DNA of 64,000 bases from Sebastes aleutianus. Taxonomy: Eukaryota > Chordata > Actinopteri > Perciformes > Sebastidae. Shown here in pieces: positions 24,901-34,062 of the stretch (positions are counted from its first letter, which is position 1; each line of letters starts with the position of its first letter). Where the stretch lies: the NCBI GenBank assembly GCA_916700875.1, contig CAKAKS010000032.1, positions 14,852,129-14,916,128 on the forward strand, read 5' to 3'. The notes under the pieces were generated by a model, which was given only the letters and a program-made list of their open reading frames with translations, was not told where the DNA came from and did not search any database. The translations under genes were made by a program, and so were the position numbers.

Positions 24901-25208
24901 TTGATGATGTTTCTCACACCTGTATACCTGCAGTAACAGACAGCAGCAGCTGTACAGCTAAACGTTACAGCAACAAGGAGCCACCTGATTGGCTGCCTGG
25001 TAACACAACAAAGCCACGTGACAAGAGGAGCATCAGGTAGCTGGTTAGCACCCATATAGACACATATATGCATACACAGGCTATAGCACCCACCTGAGTC
25101 TCCACCGGGGACAGTCCTCTGCACGCAGGGCACATACAGAGCGGTCACACAAACCACCGTAGCGCCGGTGAGCATCCAGCTGTTCCTCTGATCCGCAGAC
25201 ATCTTCAT
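763..25208 (-). CDS. tmem260: tmem260, protein O-mannosyltransferase (5' 11 coding exons; 3' end off window)
   Basis: Multi-pass ER membrane protein of the DUF2723/TMEM260 family, known to add O-mannose to IPT/TIG domains of plexins and of the MET and RON receptors. Eleven exons (listed separately) join in frame into about 451 residues. The human protein is about 700, so the soluble C-terminal part lies left of the window. Seen: a hydrophobic segment near residues 11-29, then the family's first luminal loop GGDSGELITTACELGVAHPPGYP-like region (residues about 36-58, split over exons 1-3), then hydrophobic segments in exons 3, 4, 5, 6, 8 and 9. All introns have GT-AG borders. Start: first of two in-frame ATGs (25206-25208, then 25200-25202), both with A at -3. 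Family assignment rests on recognised similarity across every exon; the enzymatic role is inferred from the family. Confidence 0.93.
1666..2175 (+). repeat. dispersed repeat, copy A
   Basis: This segment matches, on the opposite strand, 63222-63770. Shared blocks include 'gatgacgtatttttgtaggc', 'gaactacaccgcg', the 'aaggcggttgct' region (minus sense) and 'acccagaaatga'-like ends. It lies in tmem260 intron 10. Looks like an unclassified interspersed repeat; family not identified. Confidence 0.8.
2633..2805 (-). CDS. tmem260: tmem260 coding exon 10
   Basis: Encodes VERFWLQSDAAVCVLAGLGL and a charged region ending LLAHMVHTNH plus two bases of Arg. Acceptor CCTGCAG, donor GTGAGC. Confidence 0.93.
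2806..4041. other. tmem260 intron 9
   Basis: No gene seen. Holds an (AG)n microsatellite near 3269-3292, a GT-rich stretch near 3668-3710, and at 3603 a 'tagggttgggcgattgg' repeat start like the MITE ends elsewhere in the window. Confidence 0.5.
4042..4150 (-). CDS. tmem260: tmem260 coding exon 9
   Basis: Encodes 36 residues with a membrane helix (SWLLTAMMVVYSLFFAW), then RANLDISRPLLLGV. Acceptor CCTAG, donor GTGAGC. The frame joins exons 8 and 10. Confidence 0.92.
4151..5274. other. tmem260 intron 8
   Basis: No gene seen. Contains a poly-A run of about 21 bases at 4673-4693. The 138-codon open frame at 4781-5197 has no recognised domain and lies inside the intron. Confidence 0.5.
5275..5361 (-). 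CDS. tmem260: tmem260 coding exon 8
   Basis: Encodes AQLDHCLEDLSLP followed by a hydrophobic helix (VLVLAGIGLLLSS) and WDR across the junction. Acceptor GTGCAG, donor GTAGGA (a weak donor). Confidence 0.9.
5362..7335. other. tmem260 intron 7
   Basis: Holds a short (GT)n near 5727-5743, purine-rich GT/GA tracts at 5830-6020 and 6170-6240, and the Harbinger-like remnant at 6421-7000. No other gene. Confidence 0.5.
6421..7000 (+). mobile_element. PIF/Harbinger-like remnant with Myb/SANT-type fragment
   Basis: Begins 'gggcgctttcaca', a terminal sequence I associate with a common fish DNA transposon. It contains (6626-6740) a reading frame starting MSGRGLTWTSGEVRCLLDIW, characteristic of the Myb/SANT-like DNA-binding protein of Harbinger elements. 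Similarity continues out of frame to about 6890 through several stops and a frameshift, so it is dead. The right terminal repeat appears truncated. Class assignment is an inference. Confidence 0.6.
7336..7376 (-). CDS. tmem260: tmem260 coding exon 7 (41 bp micro-exon)
   Basis: Encodes AKTDISINLTSML plus two bases completed by exon 8. Borders are CTTGCAG and GTGAGT. Inferred from splice signals and from the reading frame being kept between exons 6 and 8. Confidence 0.82.
7531..7710 (-). CDS. tmem260: tmem260 coding exon 6
   Basis: Encodes 60 residues: a membrane helix (GAYFLAGFLPYIYLPISS), then ARWSWGDQTTLSGLLTHLLR and EYGTFSL, all typical of the family. Acceptor GACAG, donor GTACGT, phase 0 at both ends. 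Confidence 0.95.
7836..8440. repeat. unclassified dispersed repeat in tmem260 intron 5
   Basis: Non-coding segment containing 'cgatcgatgcagcggtagac' near 8231, which resembles repeats seen widely in fish. No second copy was found in the window, so the call is from general recognition only. Confidence 0.35.
8541..8850 (+). mobile_element. hAT-like MITE fragment (short form of the 44478-45512 family)
   Basis: Starts 'gaattgggcaatatgacgat' and ends near 'cgtgatag'. It shares long blocks with 45340-45490 ('cacaggagcatacaaaaata', 'ccatgtggttatttc', 'tatcgagatatg'). It lacks the 600-bp middle of the longer copy. Ends are eroded and no target duplication was found. Confidence 0.65.
9018..9131 (-). 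CDS. tmem260: tmem260 coding exon 5
   Basis: Encodes 38 residues with GLGLCNQHTLVLYVLF and a membrane segment ending WVLHRLHSLR. Phase 0 at both ends. The intron to exon 4 is only 103 bp. Confidence 0.94.
9235..9412 (-). CDS. tmem260: tmem260 coding exon 4
   Basis: Encodes 59 residues including the family-typical SRLSWQWSMVAEVFALNNLF segment, followed by a hydrophobic helix (VGLLFFLTASF). Acceptor TTGTCAG, donor GTAACT. Preceded by the 9 kb intron 3. Confidence 0.95.
9413..18404. other. tmem260 intron 3 (9 kb), largely transposon-poor
   Basis: No exon recognised. A purine-rich plus-strand tract spans 10041-10240, and a possible MITE-related block 12531-14036. The remainder (9780-12520 and 14060-18400) has few obvious transposon ends. 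It includes stretches with homeodomain-type TAAT/ATTA cores and ATCAAAGG motifs (for example 10400-10620, 14390-14560, 15690-16040) that read like conserved non-coding sequence. Function is inference only. Confidence 0.4.
12531..14036 (+). repeat. region bounded by MITE-like termini (TAGGGCTGAGCAA / TTGCCCAGCCCTA)
   Basis: The two ends are inverted near-matches, but the flanks show no shared 8-bp target duplication, so this may be two insertions. Part of the interior (about 13400-13595) matches 32030-32222 ('gatactattgagttg', 'cctaacattatggaagtg', 'tgcccctttaa'), a further dispersed repeat. Confidence 0.5.
18405..18556 (-). CDS. tmem260: tmem260 coding exon 3
   Basis: Starts VAHPPGYPVFTLLARL and ends GALCITVC plus two bases of an Arg codon. 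It contains the conserved HPPGYP turn after the luminal loop and two hydrophobic segments. Acceptor TTCTCAG, donor GTATGT. Confidence 0.94.
18557..20115. other. tmem260 intron 2
   Basis: No gene seen. Open frames here (for example minus-strand 18517-19044) overlap exon 3 in another frame or lack any domain. CT-rich sequence near 18920-18970. Confidence 0.5.
20116..20147 (-). CDS. tmem260: tmem260 coding exon 2 (32 bp micro-exon)
   Basis: Thirty-two bases giving GELITTACELG across the exon 1 junction, the conserved luminal-loop motif of the family. Acceptor CCACAG and donor GTAAGT are clear. It is too short to be found as a free-standing ORF. Confidence 0.9.
22864..23642 (+). mobile_element. 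L2-clade-like LINE 3' fragment
   Basis: A frame open from about 22870 to 23326 encodes the C-terminal end of a LINE reverse-transcriptase protein (LFFLRKLNHFRVE, then FYNTVLQSVLSFGL, then HPLHQKFK and YFVPTAITLLNER). This spacing is typical of L2-like elements. A 3' tail follows with 'aataaagttgacctttgacc' and TTGACC repeats. 5'-truncated; no upstream ORF. Confidence 0.8.
24330..24900 (-). mobile_element. L2/Rex-like LINE 3' fragment
   Basis: Minus-strand frame with RMMARLSSMMENDFHP and SSFSDRLLHPKC, the conserved C-terminal region of fish L2-type ORF2. The 3' UTR reads toward 24340 and ends in a tail with AATAAAGGAATATCTTA. 5'-truncated and probably dead. Confidence 0.75.
25094..25208 (-). 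CDS. tmem260: tmem260 coding exon 1
   Basis: Encodes 38 residues plus one base. Starts MKMSADQ, has a hydrophobic stretch (WMLTGATVVCVTALYVPCV) and ends VPGGDS with G completed across the junction. Donor GTGGGT follows at 25093. A second in-frame ATG lies two codons downstream; either may be used. Confidence 0.92.
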
Positions 25209-25439
25209 CTTCTGGATAGTTTTAAACTGCTAATGTGGAGTTGCTAGGTAACGTTAGCATCCAGATGTTTCAGGAGCTGGAGACTTTACTTTAAATACAA
25301 CGGTACCGCTACTAGCTACCCTATATTACCGGTATTAGTCTGGAGCTGAAGTTATGTTAATAAGACTGTGGTAAAGACGTAACTTGGCTGTTTAATCTGA
25401 GGAGGCTTTGACAGTTTAAGCTAAATTAAACCGGTTCTG

Positions 25440-25560
25440 TTCCCGGGGAAGAAGCAACCCAAATCACGTCGACGAGCTAAATCTCGCGATACTACCGGAC
25501 GCGCCATCCTTTAAGGTTACAGGACACGTCGCAGCCAGAAGTCATCAGAGTAGTGATTTC
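25440..25560 (-). promoter_or_regulatory. candidate tmem260 promoter
   Basis: About 280 bp upstream of the start codon is a GC-richer patch. It carries TCTCGCGAT at 25482-25490 (like the TCTCGCGAGA core-promoter element) and, on the minus strand, AAGGATGGCGC near 25502-25512 (YY1-like). No TATA box is evident. Inference only. Confidence 0.4.
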
Positions 25561-25805
25561 TGTTGTAGGTTGTAGTTGAATAAATAGCAATTTATATAAT
25601 ATAATAAAAAAAATTCCTCTGACATGTTGCTTGTGAAAAATGACTATACTTCCTGGTTCACTGTGACTCAGAAGCTATAAGAATGAGGAGCTGAGATCTC
25701 TCTCATCACCTCTGTTCACATGGTTGACTGAGGGAGGGTCTGCACCTATTGTCTACACAAGCACTATGTAAATTCATCTGAAAAAAACTAATCATTTATT
25801 TGTTC

Positions 25806-26400
25806 CATGATAGATAGACAGCTTTATTGATCCCCGTGGGGAAATTCCATTGCCACCAAGTCAGACAACAACAAACAAACAACAAAAACACAATATTCAC
25901 AATACACCAATAAATAAATGACATCATAAGAAGCCCTTTGAGACATAACCAACAGCTGAGAGGTACCATGAATCTAGGCCATATCTAAGAATGTTCATTA
26001 AAAAAAAATGTCTTGTCCTCTTTTCTATAGTGACCTCCAGTGAGTCTGGTGCAAGACCAATCACTGAGCCAGCCTTTCTGATCAACTTATTTATCCTGTT
26101 TTTATCATCCATAGTGATGCTGCCCCCTCCCCACCCCAGCAGAGCACGGCATAAAAAAGAACACTAGCTAAAATACCTTGATAGAAAACATGAAGAAGGG
26201 TCCTGCTTACATTAAAAGATCTAAGTTTTCTCAAGAGGAAGAGTCTCGACTGGGCCTTCTTGAATACAATATCAGTGTTCTTTTTCCAGGTTTAATTTGC
26301 TGTCCAGGTGGACACCTAGGTATTTATAGGACTGAACAATCTCAATCGGCTGACCCTTCATTACAACTGGGGAGACCTCCTCCTTCTTCCTTCTAAAATC
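25806..26400 (-). mobile_element. Rex/L2-like LINE 3' fragment
   Basis: Minus strand. It has a thumb-region frame (DFRRKKEEVSPVV, then YKYLGVHLDSKLN) and DKNRINKLIRKAGSVIGL, and ends in 'ggggatcaataaagctgtct' with an ATCT-type tail. Frames are interrupted. Lies just upstream of the tmem260 promoter. Confidence 0.75.
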
Positions 26401-26515
26401 AATAATCAGCACATGTCTGTTTGTCTCTTAAGTTATCTTAATTTTTATACACTTGCTTGTGTTTTTCAGATTCTTCAAGTTTCATAGGCTACTTGTCACA
26501 TCTATTGTATAGCCT

Positions 26516-26813
26516 AGTGGTTTTCAAAGTGGGGTCCAGGTACCCCCGGGGGCCCTTGAGGGGCTTCCAGGGAGTCCCCAGCAAAAAGGGGTTATCATTT
26601 ATTTTCACTATAATTCCATCCATAGGTAACACAATGACAGAAGGTATGACCATTTTGGTCATGGGTTTTATATACTTTCTGTAATAAAATATAAAAAAGC
26701 AAAAATCCTATCAGATGGGGGACCCTGGGACGAAATCTCATCAAATGGGGGTCCGTGGTCTAATTTGTGTCAGTTTAGGGGTCCTTGATGTGAAAAGGTT
26801 TGGGAACCACTGG
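26516..26813 (+). mobile_element. hAT-like MITE with imperfect 8-bp target duplication
   Basis: Ends are inverted: 'agtggttttcaaagtgggg' at left and 'tttgggaaccactgg' at right. Flanks TATAGCCT (26508-26515) and TGTAGCCT (26814-26821) differ at one base, as expected for an aged 8-bp duplication. Non-coding. Confidence 0.7.
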
Positions 26814-29800
26814 TGTAGCCTATACAGGACGTGACAAGTAGCCTATAAAATTATTCTGTACCAGTTTTGCTTTTTCGAGGTCAAGAATTAACTCTAAATC
26901 TAAACTTTTTAGGATGTCAGCGAGTATTTAATATCTACAGAGAAATGGAAATTTGAAATTCCACATTTTCATAACTGTGTAACTCCATCTGCTAAGGAAG
27001 ATCGTGTGATTTACTCAAAAGCATCAGAACAGTTACTGAATTAACCTTGTAGTGAGATTGTTTTGCAGGAGCTGTTTTCAAGGTCAAAATTAACTTAACT
27101 AAGTCTTGATTATGACGGTTATGTATTTTTGCATACCTCATGTATATCTACAAATTGAACTGTGAAAGTGGCTTGCAGCTTTTGACTATTGCACAATTGG
27201 TTTCAAACCTAATTCAACGGCACAGCCGTCCGCTACCTTTCACATTTGGTTTAAGGCTGCAACTGAATGTGTGCTTCATTCTCTTCACTATTGTTCTGTT
27301 GTTGTAGATGCAGCCGAAACCTGTTTTCCGAGTGGACTGTGGTGCTGTTGAAGAATCAGGTGAATGATGCTTGATGCATGACAAGGGGTTCAATACAGAG
27401 GGCCAGCTTAAGAGTGTTGACATTCCAGGTAAACCCAAACTCAAACATAGCTGCCTGTCTCATCCGATTTGGAGCCTTTAAAAAAAAAAAAAAAGCTCCA
27501 TGTCACAGTCACTGCAGCCCTCTTTAAACTCCCGGGAGTTGAAATATGATGGATGGGTTTGTCTGAAATTCGTAATAGATGTTTTATTGTGACCAGCCTT
27601 TTTATATAAAGAAAGAAAAGGCATTTTTTAAAGGTACACTGCCAGCACACAGACAATTTGACTTCCCTCTGAAACTGTACATTTAGATCTTGTATCATAC
27701 TAGAGCTGTTACTTTACCTGCTGCTGCAAATACACAATTAATTGTAGCAGGAAAGCAGTAGATTATAACTGAAGCGAGATACATGCACCCGTAAATGTCT
27801 CACAAGTGTCCATATTTCACAGGTTGAAGGGTGACTGTAATAAAGAAATTGCCCTATTGAACTGATAATAATCCCAGCCCACCATAAATGAGTCTGATCC
27901 CTCAGTAAATTGAGCCCTTGGTGAGGTGGAGTGGTGTCAGCACCTAGCCAACTCTCAGATGGCTCTCTAATCCTCGCTTCCCTCTCACCACCACCCTCAT
28001 CGTCTAATCAGTCTTGAACACACACATAACGCTCACACCCATCTGACACACACACACACACACACACACACACCCAAGTACTCACCCTTCCTCGCACTCG
28101 GGCTCAGCCATCTCTTCAGTGTGATGTCACTGCTAATCCACGCTTGGTTATCCGCTGGGCTGCAGTGCTGCCAGAGGGATGTGGGGAGGAGATGGAGTGA
28201 ATTTGGGGAGGTGGTGGTGGAGGAGAGGGAGGGGGGTAATCAGGCACGTCATAAAGTTTTTCTCTCTAAAACCACCACTTCCATTAGCCCCCCGCCACAT
28301 AGGAAACCAAAGTCTCGCACCCAGCCAAACTGAACAGCATATGCACTGACAAAGGCTCAATATTTCAGCTCTGATAGGAAAGATAAAACAGTATATTCAC
28401 AGAGGCCTGTAGCTCCCATCCGAGGCATAGAGGAATCATTAGAGAGTCTGCTGGATTAAGCACATCCCCCAGCCTCCCCACCCTGTCTACCACATGCGTC
28501 CACAAAATGCAAGGCCTTTTTATTGACAGCTTGTCCAAAAAGAGGAATTACCCACATGGTCGAGGCCCTCATTCCATATGGCACCAGGCTATTAACAAAC
28601 ATTAGTTGTCTGTAATAGCAGTGGTATTAAATTCATTATCTTTCCTATGTGAGGTGTGTGATTTTGTGTGTGTGTGTGTGTGTGGTGCTAGAATGCATGC
28701 ACACACACACTCAATGTGTGCCAGTGTGTGTGATTAGAGACTTCTAATGTTCCAGCTCTGGGGATTTGTAGCATGAGATAAGAAAGGGCATTAATGGTGA
28801 ATTGTGACGGTCCAACAGAGCAAAACTGTTGTTTGAAATGTGCATATGTTCCCTTCGCTGAATCGTTTTTTTACACTAACAATCTACATATTGTCTCACA
28901 TAGAAAAGGCATCTGATTTTTTTTTAACTCACAAAAACACACAGCACAGCCATGCATGAGCGAGTGGCTTATACGACGAGACCAGAGAGTGAAATTCAAT
29001 CTATTTGATTTTGTATTTTCCTCACTTACTGCATATCTGTTTTAATCTTACCTTAAGCATCCTTGAAATGAGTTGTAATCCAGTTAAGCCCCTTTGAATC
29101 TGCTTCACAGCCATATTACACCCATTCATCGTCCCATAAACATTCGCACTGCTAAACAGTAGCTCACTGAGAGTGTCCACAAGCCAAAACTCACATACTG
29201 TAGATGTTAAAAGATCAAACGCTGTGGCATTTGCATTTGTGCATGTGTGACGCAGCCACTGCAAAGAGAAACATCACACATTTTAGGCACAATATGACAC
29301 GGTACAGTGCGTCAAGTCACTCTGGAGACCCACCACTTCCTATCATGCACAATTGTCAACCTCTCCTTTTCCTCAGGAGCAATACTCTGGGCAAATCACT
29401 CCAAAGCTTCAAGACACATGACAAGTGTTTGCATTAATATTCCAAACCTTGGATCAAATGCTAGGCCGACAAAAGTCAACAAAACAAGTCAATTTTCCTG
29501 CATTTTCTCCTTCAGAGAGATTAATTCTCCTCTGTGATCCTGTTCTCATTACAACAAGCAGGGGACTCAAACACACGTAATAACAGGGCTGACTGCTGTT
29601 CCTTTGTAACATGTGGCTACCTAAATGATCCTAAATAAGATAGATGACAAGGATAAAGCAAATCATAATCTGCATTTTGCACAATGGAGCATAATAGTCT
29701 GAGGAGAACAAGGGACAACATACAGAGCTCCTGTTTCCATCGCCTGGAGCAGCACACCTAGTCGAGAGCAATTAAAATGAGAGGATTCAATTTTGTCAAA

Positions 29801-32800
29801 CACCAGGAACCTAAGATAAATCTTGTATCTCATTTTCCAGCGGAGGACACTGCCTCACGCCGGTGCTATCATGTTTGTTGTGCTATTTTGAAGAAACAGC
29901 TGGCTACTGACAGAGTTGGTAAAACAACCCCCTTCCCCCAAATGATGCTAATCCCAATCATTTGGAGACCCAGGGGTGAGAGGGAGAGGGGGGAGTCGGG
30001 TGAGGCTGGGAATAAAAGATGGTCTCAGACTGTGGTGTTGGTGGAAAATTTAGACAGAGCAGGAGGGGGGGAGAGCAAGACAGCACGTCTCTGCATGGTT
30101 TCCATGTGGGAGAAATCCACTTACTTGAACTGATAAAGATTTAATTAACACAAGACTCTGCAATTACTCCATAATTAAAGTAATTTGTCCCCTTGTTTGG
30201 ATGAGTAGGCAAGACGCCACACGCCTCTGTAAGAGCAGATGAGAGGAAGAGGGCATCAGAGGCTCAAAGAGGTACACTCTTCATGTTTGAATTTAATGCT
30301 TGATTTTCCCCTCATATGTTATAATAAAATATTTGTACCAGCTTCTCTTTAGCCCGTGTTTATTTGCCTTTTATTTGACAACTCATTTGTTATTCATTGA
30401 GAAAGTAATAAGCTGAGTAGGCTGAGTACAAAGTATCATCAAGAGCCACGTGAAATAGTAAATAGGCCTGATATAATCATAATCCTCTTCAAACTGCACT
30501 GCATACAGCTCCAATTGTGTAACGTTAGCGCTACGAAGCTCGCTGAAAAAAATACAATAAAAAATGATGCTTTTGTTTTACACGATCGAATTGTGTGAAT
30601 CAAAAGTGAGAGTCCTGTGTGAGGTGTTTGACCTTGGGCATGGATAAAGAAAGGTGGAACCAATTTACAGCAAAATATCAGTGCGGTGTCTCTAGTGACT
30701 AACCACACAAGACAGAAATAGTGAGGTATTTACAACATCGTCCAATATGTGCCACCACCGTGCCACGGCAGTCCAATTTGCCGGGAGATAGAAAAAAAAA
30801 TTGACTGCCAAGTTTACTATATTAAAAACCAGGGCGACAAATGTGTCTTGTGTTTGCTTCTGAGGGTTGTTACTTAATTTACGCGAGGGGAAGAGCACTA
30901 TCTCTTATTTACAGATGATGATCTGCATATAATTTGCCTCAGTTGCATGCTGGGTAATTGGGGTAAATATCACAGCCTTCAACTTGCCAGCTAAGGTGTC
31001 CTGCTGATAACTTGGCGCACAGCCTGCAGCCACCTGTGGCATTTCACATGTTGGGAAACACATAGAACGGAGGCTGAACCCTTTAAAACAGCTAGTTGAG
31101 GGGATCTTCTGGTATGTGACAGACGGCTGTTGTGCATTATATTCCAACCTACATATAGACCTTTTCAATGCCATTCTGTTGCCAGGGCAACAGCTTCGGT
31201 CCAAGTTTACTTCCTGTCAGCTACTGCATTAATGGTACCTTGAAATGAAACTTGTGAGCTCGTGTTTACAACATGGGAAGTCATGTACATAATATGCTTG
31301 GCGTTCAAGTGGTTAAGTCGTGAGAACACCGCTGCTAAGCAACGGCAATATTAATGTTAATGTTGGCGACTAGAAGCCACAGAGGCTAAGAATTTAGCAA
31401 GCTAGTAACATAATGCTGTAAATGCAAAGGCATAATGACAGAGGAAAAAGATGAGGCCATTGGGAATATCAACATTTTCCTCAGACATTATATAATTACG
31501 AAGAAAAACAGTAAACGATTAAAATTGCAATATATTCACTTATTGTGCACTGAAAAATTAACCTTCATGTCCTCTGCCATTTCTGACAACGTCAACAAAC
31601 ACGTCACAAGTTGTGAACTCTGAGCTTTCAGAAACTTTCCACTTACGAGGTTGTGAACACCATAAGAGGGGGGCGTTCATATGGACTCTTCTTGTGAAGA
31701 CGGTAAACACGTCCCCATTGGAAGGCAGCCTAACAATTTAGGAGACACCGGACATAAACAGGGCAACCGAACTCCCAACTGTTTTTGATTATTGCTGCTC
31801 AAAATGGTCAATTATTGCAGTTGAAAACCTCCAATATAAAAAAAATGTTTACCAAGAAAATGATTGATCAGTTTTTTACATTTTGCCGTTAAAATGTTTC
31901 CTTTTAAATGCTTTTATAAATGAAAGTCTTACAGAGTTTTATCAACTCATAGAGTCTGAGATTAAAACATAAAAACAGCAGTATTGGCGTACTGCACTGG
32001 ACCAGACAACAACAACATTTTGAAGCCCTGTCTAATGAAAGACACTATTGAGTTGTATAAAGGGGAATGTAGGATTTAGGGTGTTTGGAACTTTACTCAT
32101 TCTGTAGGAATTTAAAAAATTAGGATATCTTGGCCTTTCCTGCTTTAATTTTTTTTATCTGTCTCTTTAGACCTCCCCAACTTTATGGAAGTGTAATACT
32201 AAAACGCTGGACTACCCCTTTAATATTCATTCATTGACATACAATCTCAACACTTCACGTATTCCATAAGCCAGAGGTTCTAAATCTTTTTTCAGCCAAG
32301 GACTCCTTACAAGATAGAGAATATACCGGGGACCCCTCGTGTGTGTCCTTTGGAATAATTTGACATAGCCTTTTTTTTTACGCTTCTAGTCTTCGTTATG
32401 TGAAAGAACAAAAGTATTACAAATATATTAGACATGTATTAAACATATGTGCAGATTCTAAGAGTTGTAGATTTGTTAGATTAAAACATAATCCATGAAC
32501 TATTATAACATATATTTAAAAATGAAAATATTATTCGTTGGACTATGAAGCCTTTTGTAAATATATACATATATAATAAATAATAATGATGTGTATGTGT
32601 GTTATTATCCAAAGAGGACCTTTTTAGTACAATTGTAATGCAACTGATGCAGCTGAAAAATATGATCCTGTAAAATTGAGTTGTGTGTCTGTGAAGTGTT
32701 AGAAGTTAATTAGGTTTAAAAAGGTGATGATAGAAGTACTAAGGTTTGTGTCAATCTATTACAAAGACCAGCGTCAGTATAACACATGAACCTCACTTTC

Positions 32801-34056
32801 TCATACAGGAAGCTGGTTCAAGAAGAAAAAAAATATTGTATCATTCCACTTTATTTGCATAACCCTGCCCTGCTTAAGGCAGGGGAGCCACCGAGTGATC
32901 TCAAAATTAGCATGCTGTCACCTTCAGTGTCTCTTCTGTCATTCAGAAAAACAGGCAAGTGTGCAGACACATGAACCCATCTCACATCTACTGCAGAAAT
33001 GTTAATTAGGAAGCATGGCATCCCACAGCTCCATTCCTCTCCAAACGCCTAACTGACACGTTATGTATTTAAATCCCTTTCATGTGCCCTTATTATAGAG
33101 GAGATGAAGTCACATGCGAATGATGGAAAATGTCATCATCGTACAATATTTTTTTCTCATGCACATAAAAATAAAAGCTAAAAATTGCTCACTACTGTGC
33201 ATATTTGTCAGCCATGTCTTGTGTATGATGCCAGGATTTAAATATGGAATAAATCTAAGGACAGTGTAATCAATTTGAAAAAAATACAAAAACAAAGACA
33301 AATGGGATGTTAAAGATGAATCAGTAAATGTCCAACTATAAATAAACAGCCTACATATCTACTGTGGTGGCATAATTGCACATATAAAGGATTTTTTCAG
33401 GCATGCAAATTTAGTCATTTCAATTTATCTTGTTTCAACTGTATTTTTACTGTATTTATATTGAGTCTTTTTCATAATAAACATCAAACTTCCATTTCTT
33501 TGCTCTATGTTTTGGGCTATTGAATGCCGCAGGCTCAGTGGTTTGGTGGGCTTAATGCCAACCTCTCTATTGTTGAGGAAATAGTGCCCTCTTGTGGCTA
33601 CAGAGGGAAACTACACTCAGCACTGAGCACCAGGGAAATGTTGCTCATGCAGTCATTTTCTATGGTAAATATTAAGATGAGGTGGATAAGATATAAATGA
33701 AAAGTGAATAAAAACAGACTTCAAGAAAAAAAATGTATCCCTTATCTCACAAAATACTGCGTTTGATAGAGCTATCACAATCCAGGGGCTATTTTGGCAA
33801 AAGATAGCAGGGAAATGCTCATGCTGAGGAATGATGAAACATGTATGTAACTGTGATTAAACATTACTGCGGTGTTGTGCGTACACAGCTGAGACATCTG
33901 GAGTTCAAAGGCTTCATAAAAAGTAGCTCCATCAACTGCACATACCCTTTAAACCACTGAATCAATACCACACCCTTACAGGACTGTCAGATCTTTAAGA
34001 AGGCCTGAAATCAGAGAGACAAACCGACTCACTTGGAAGTTACTTTTAAAAAATAT

Positions 34057-34062
34057 TTTATT
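34057..34062 (-). terminator. poly(A) signal candidate for peli2
   Basis: AATAAA on the minus strand, 2.4 kb past the stop. An alternative proximal signal lies at 35688-35693. Confidence 0.45.

Larger units (their letters stand above)
20148..25093. other. tmem260 intron 1
   Basis: Holds two LINE fragments (22864-23642 and 24330-24900). 20148-22070 shows no repeat or gene I recognise; 22100-22790 is AT-rich and featureless. Confidence 0.5.
25561..34056. other. tmem260-peli2 intergenic region
   Basis: No gene recognised. Contains a LINE fragment (25806-26400), a MITE (26516-26813), a second copy of the intron-3 dispersed repeat (32030-32222), microsatellites (CA near 28046-28073, TG near 28667-28684) and a poly-A run near 27480-27494. 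27840-30130 has little obvious transposon sequence. Open frames here (for example 118 codons at 29777) show no domain. Confidence 0.5.
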
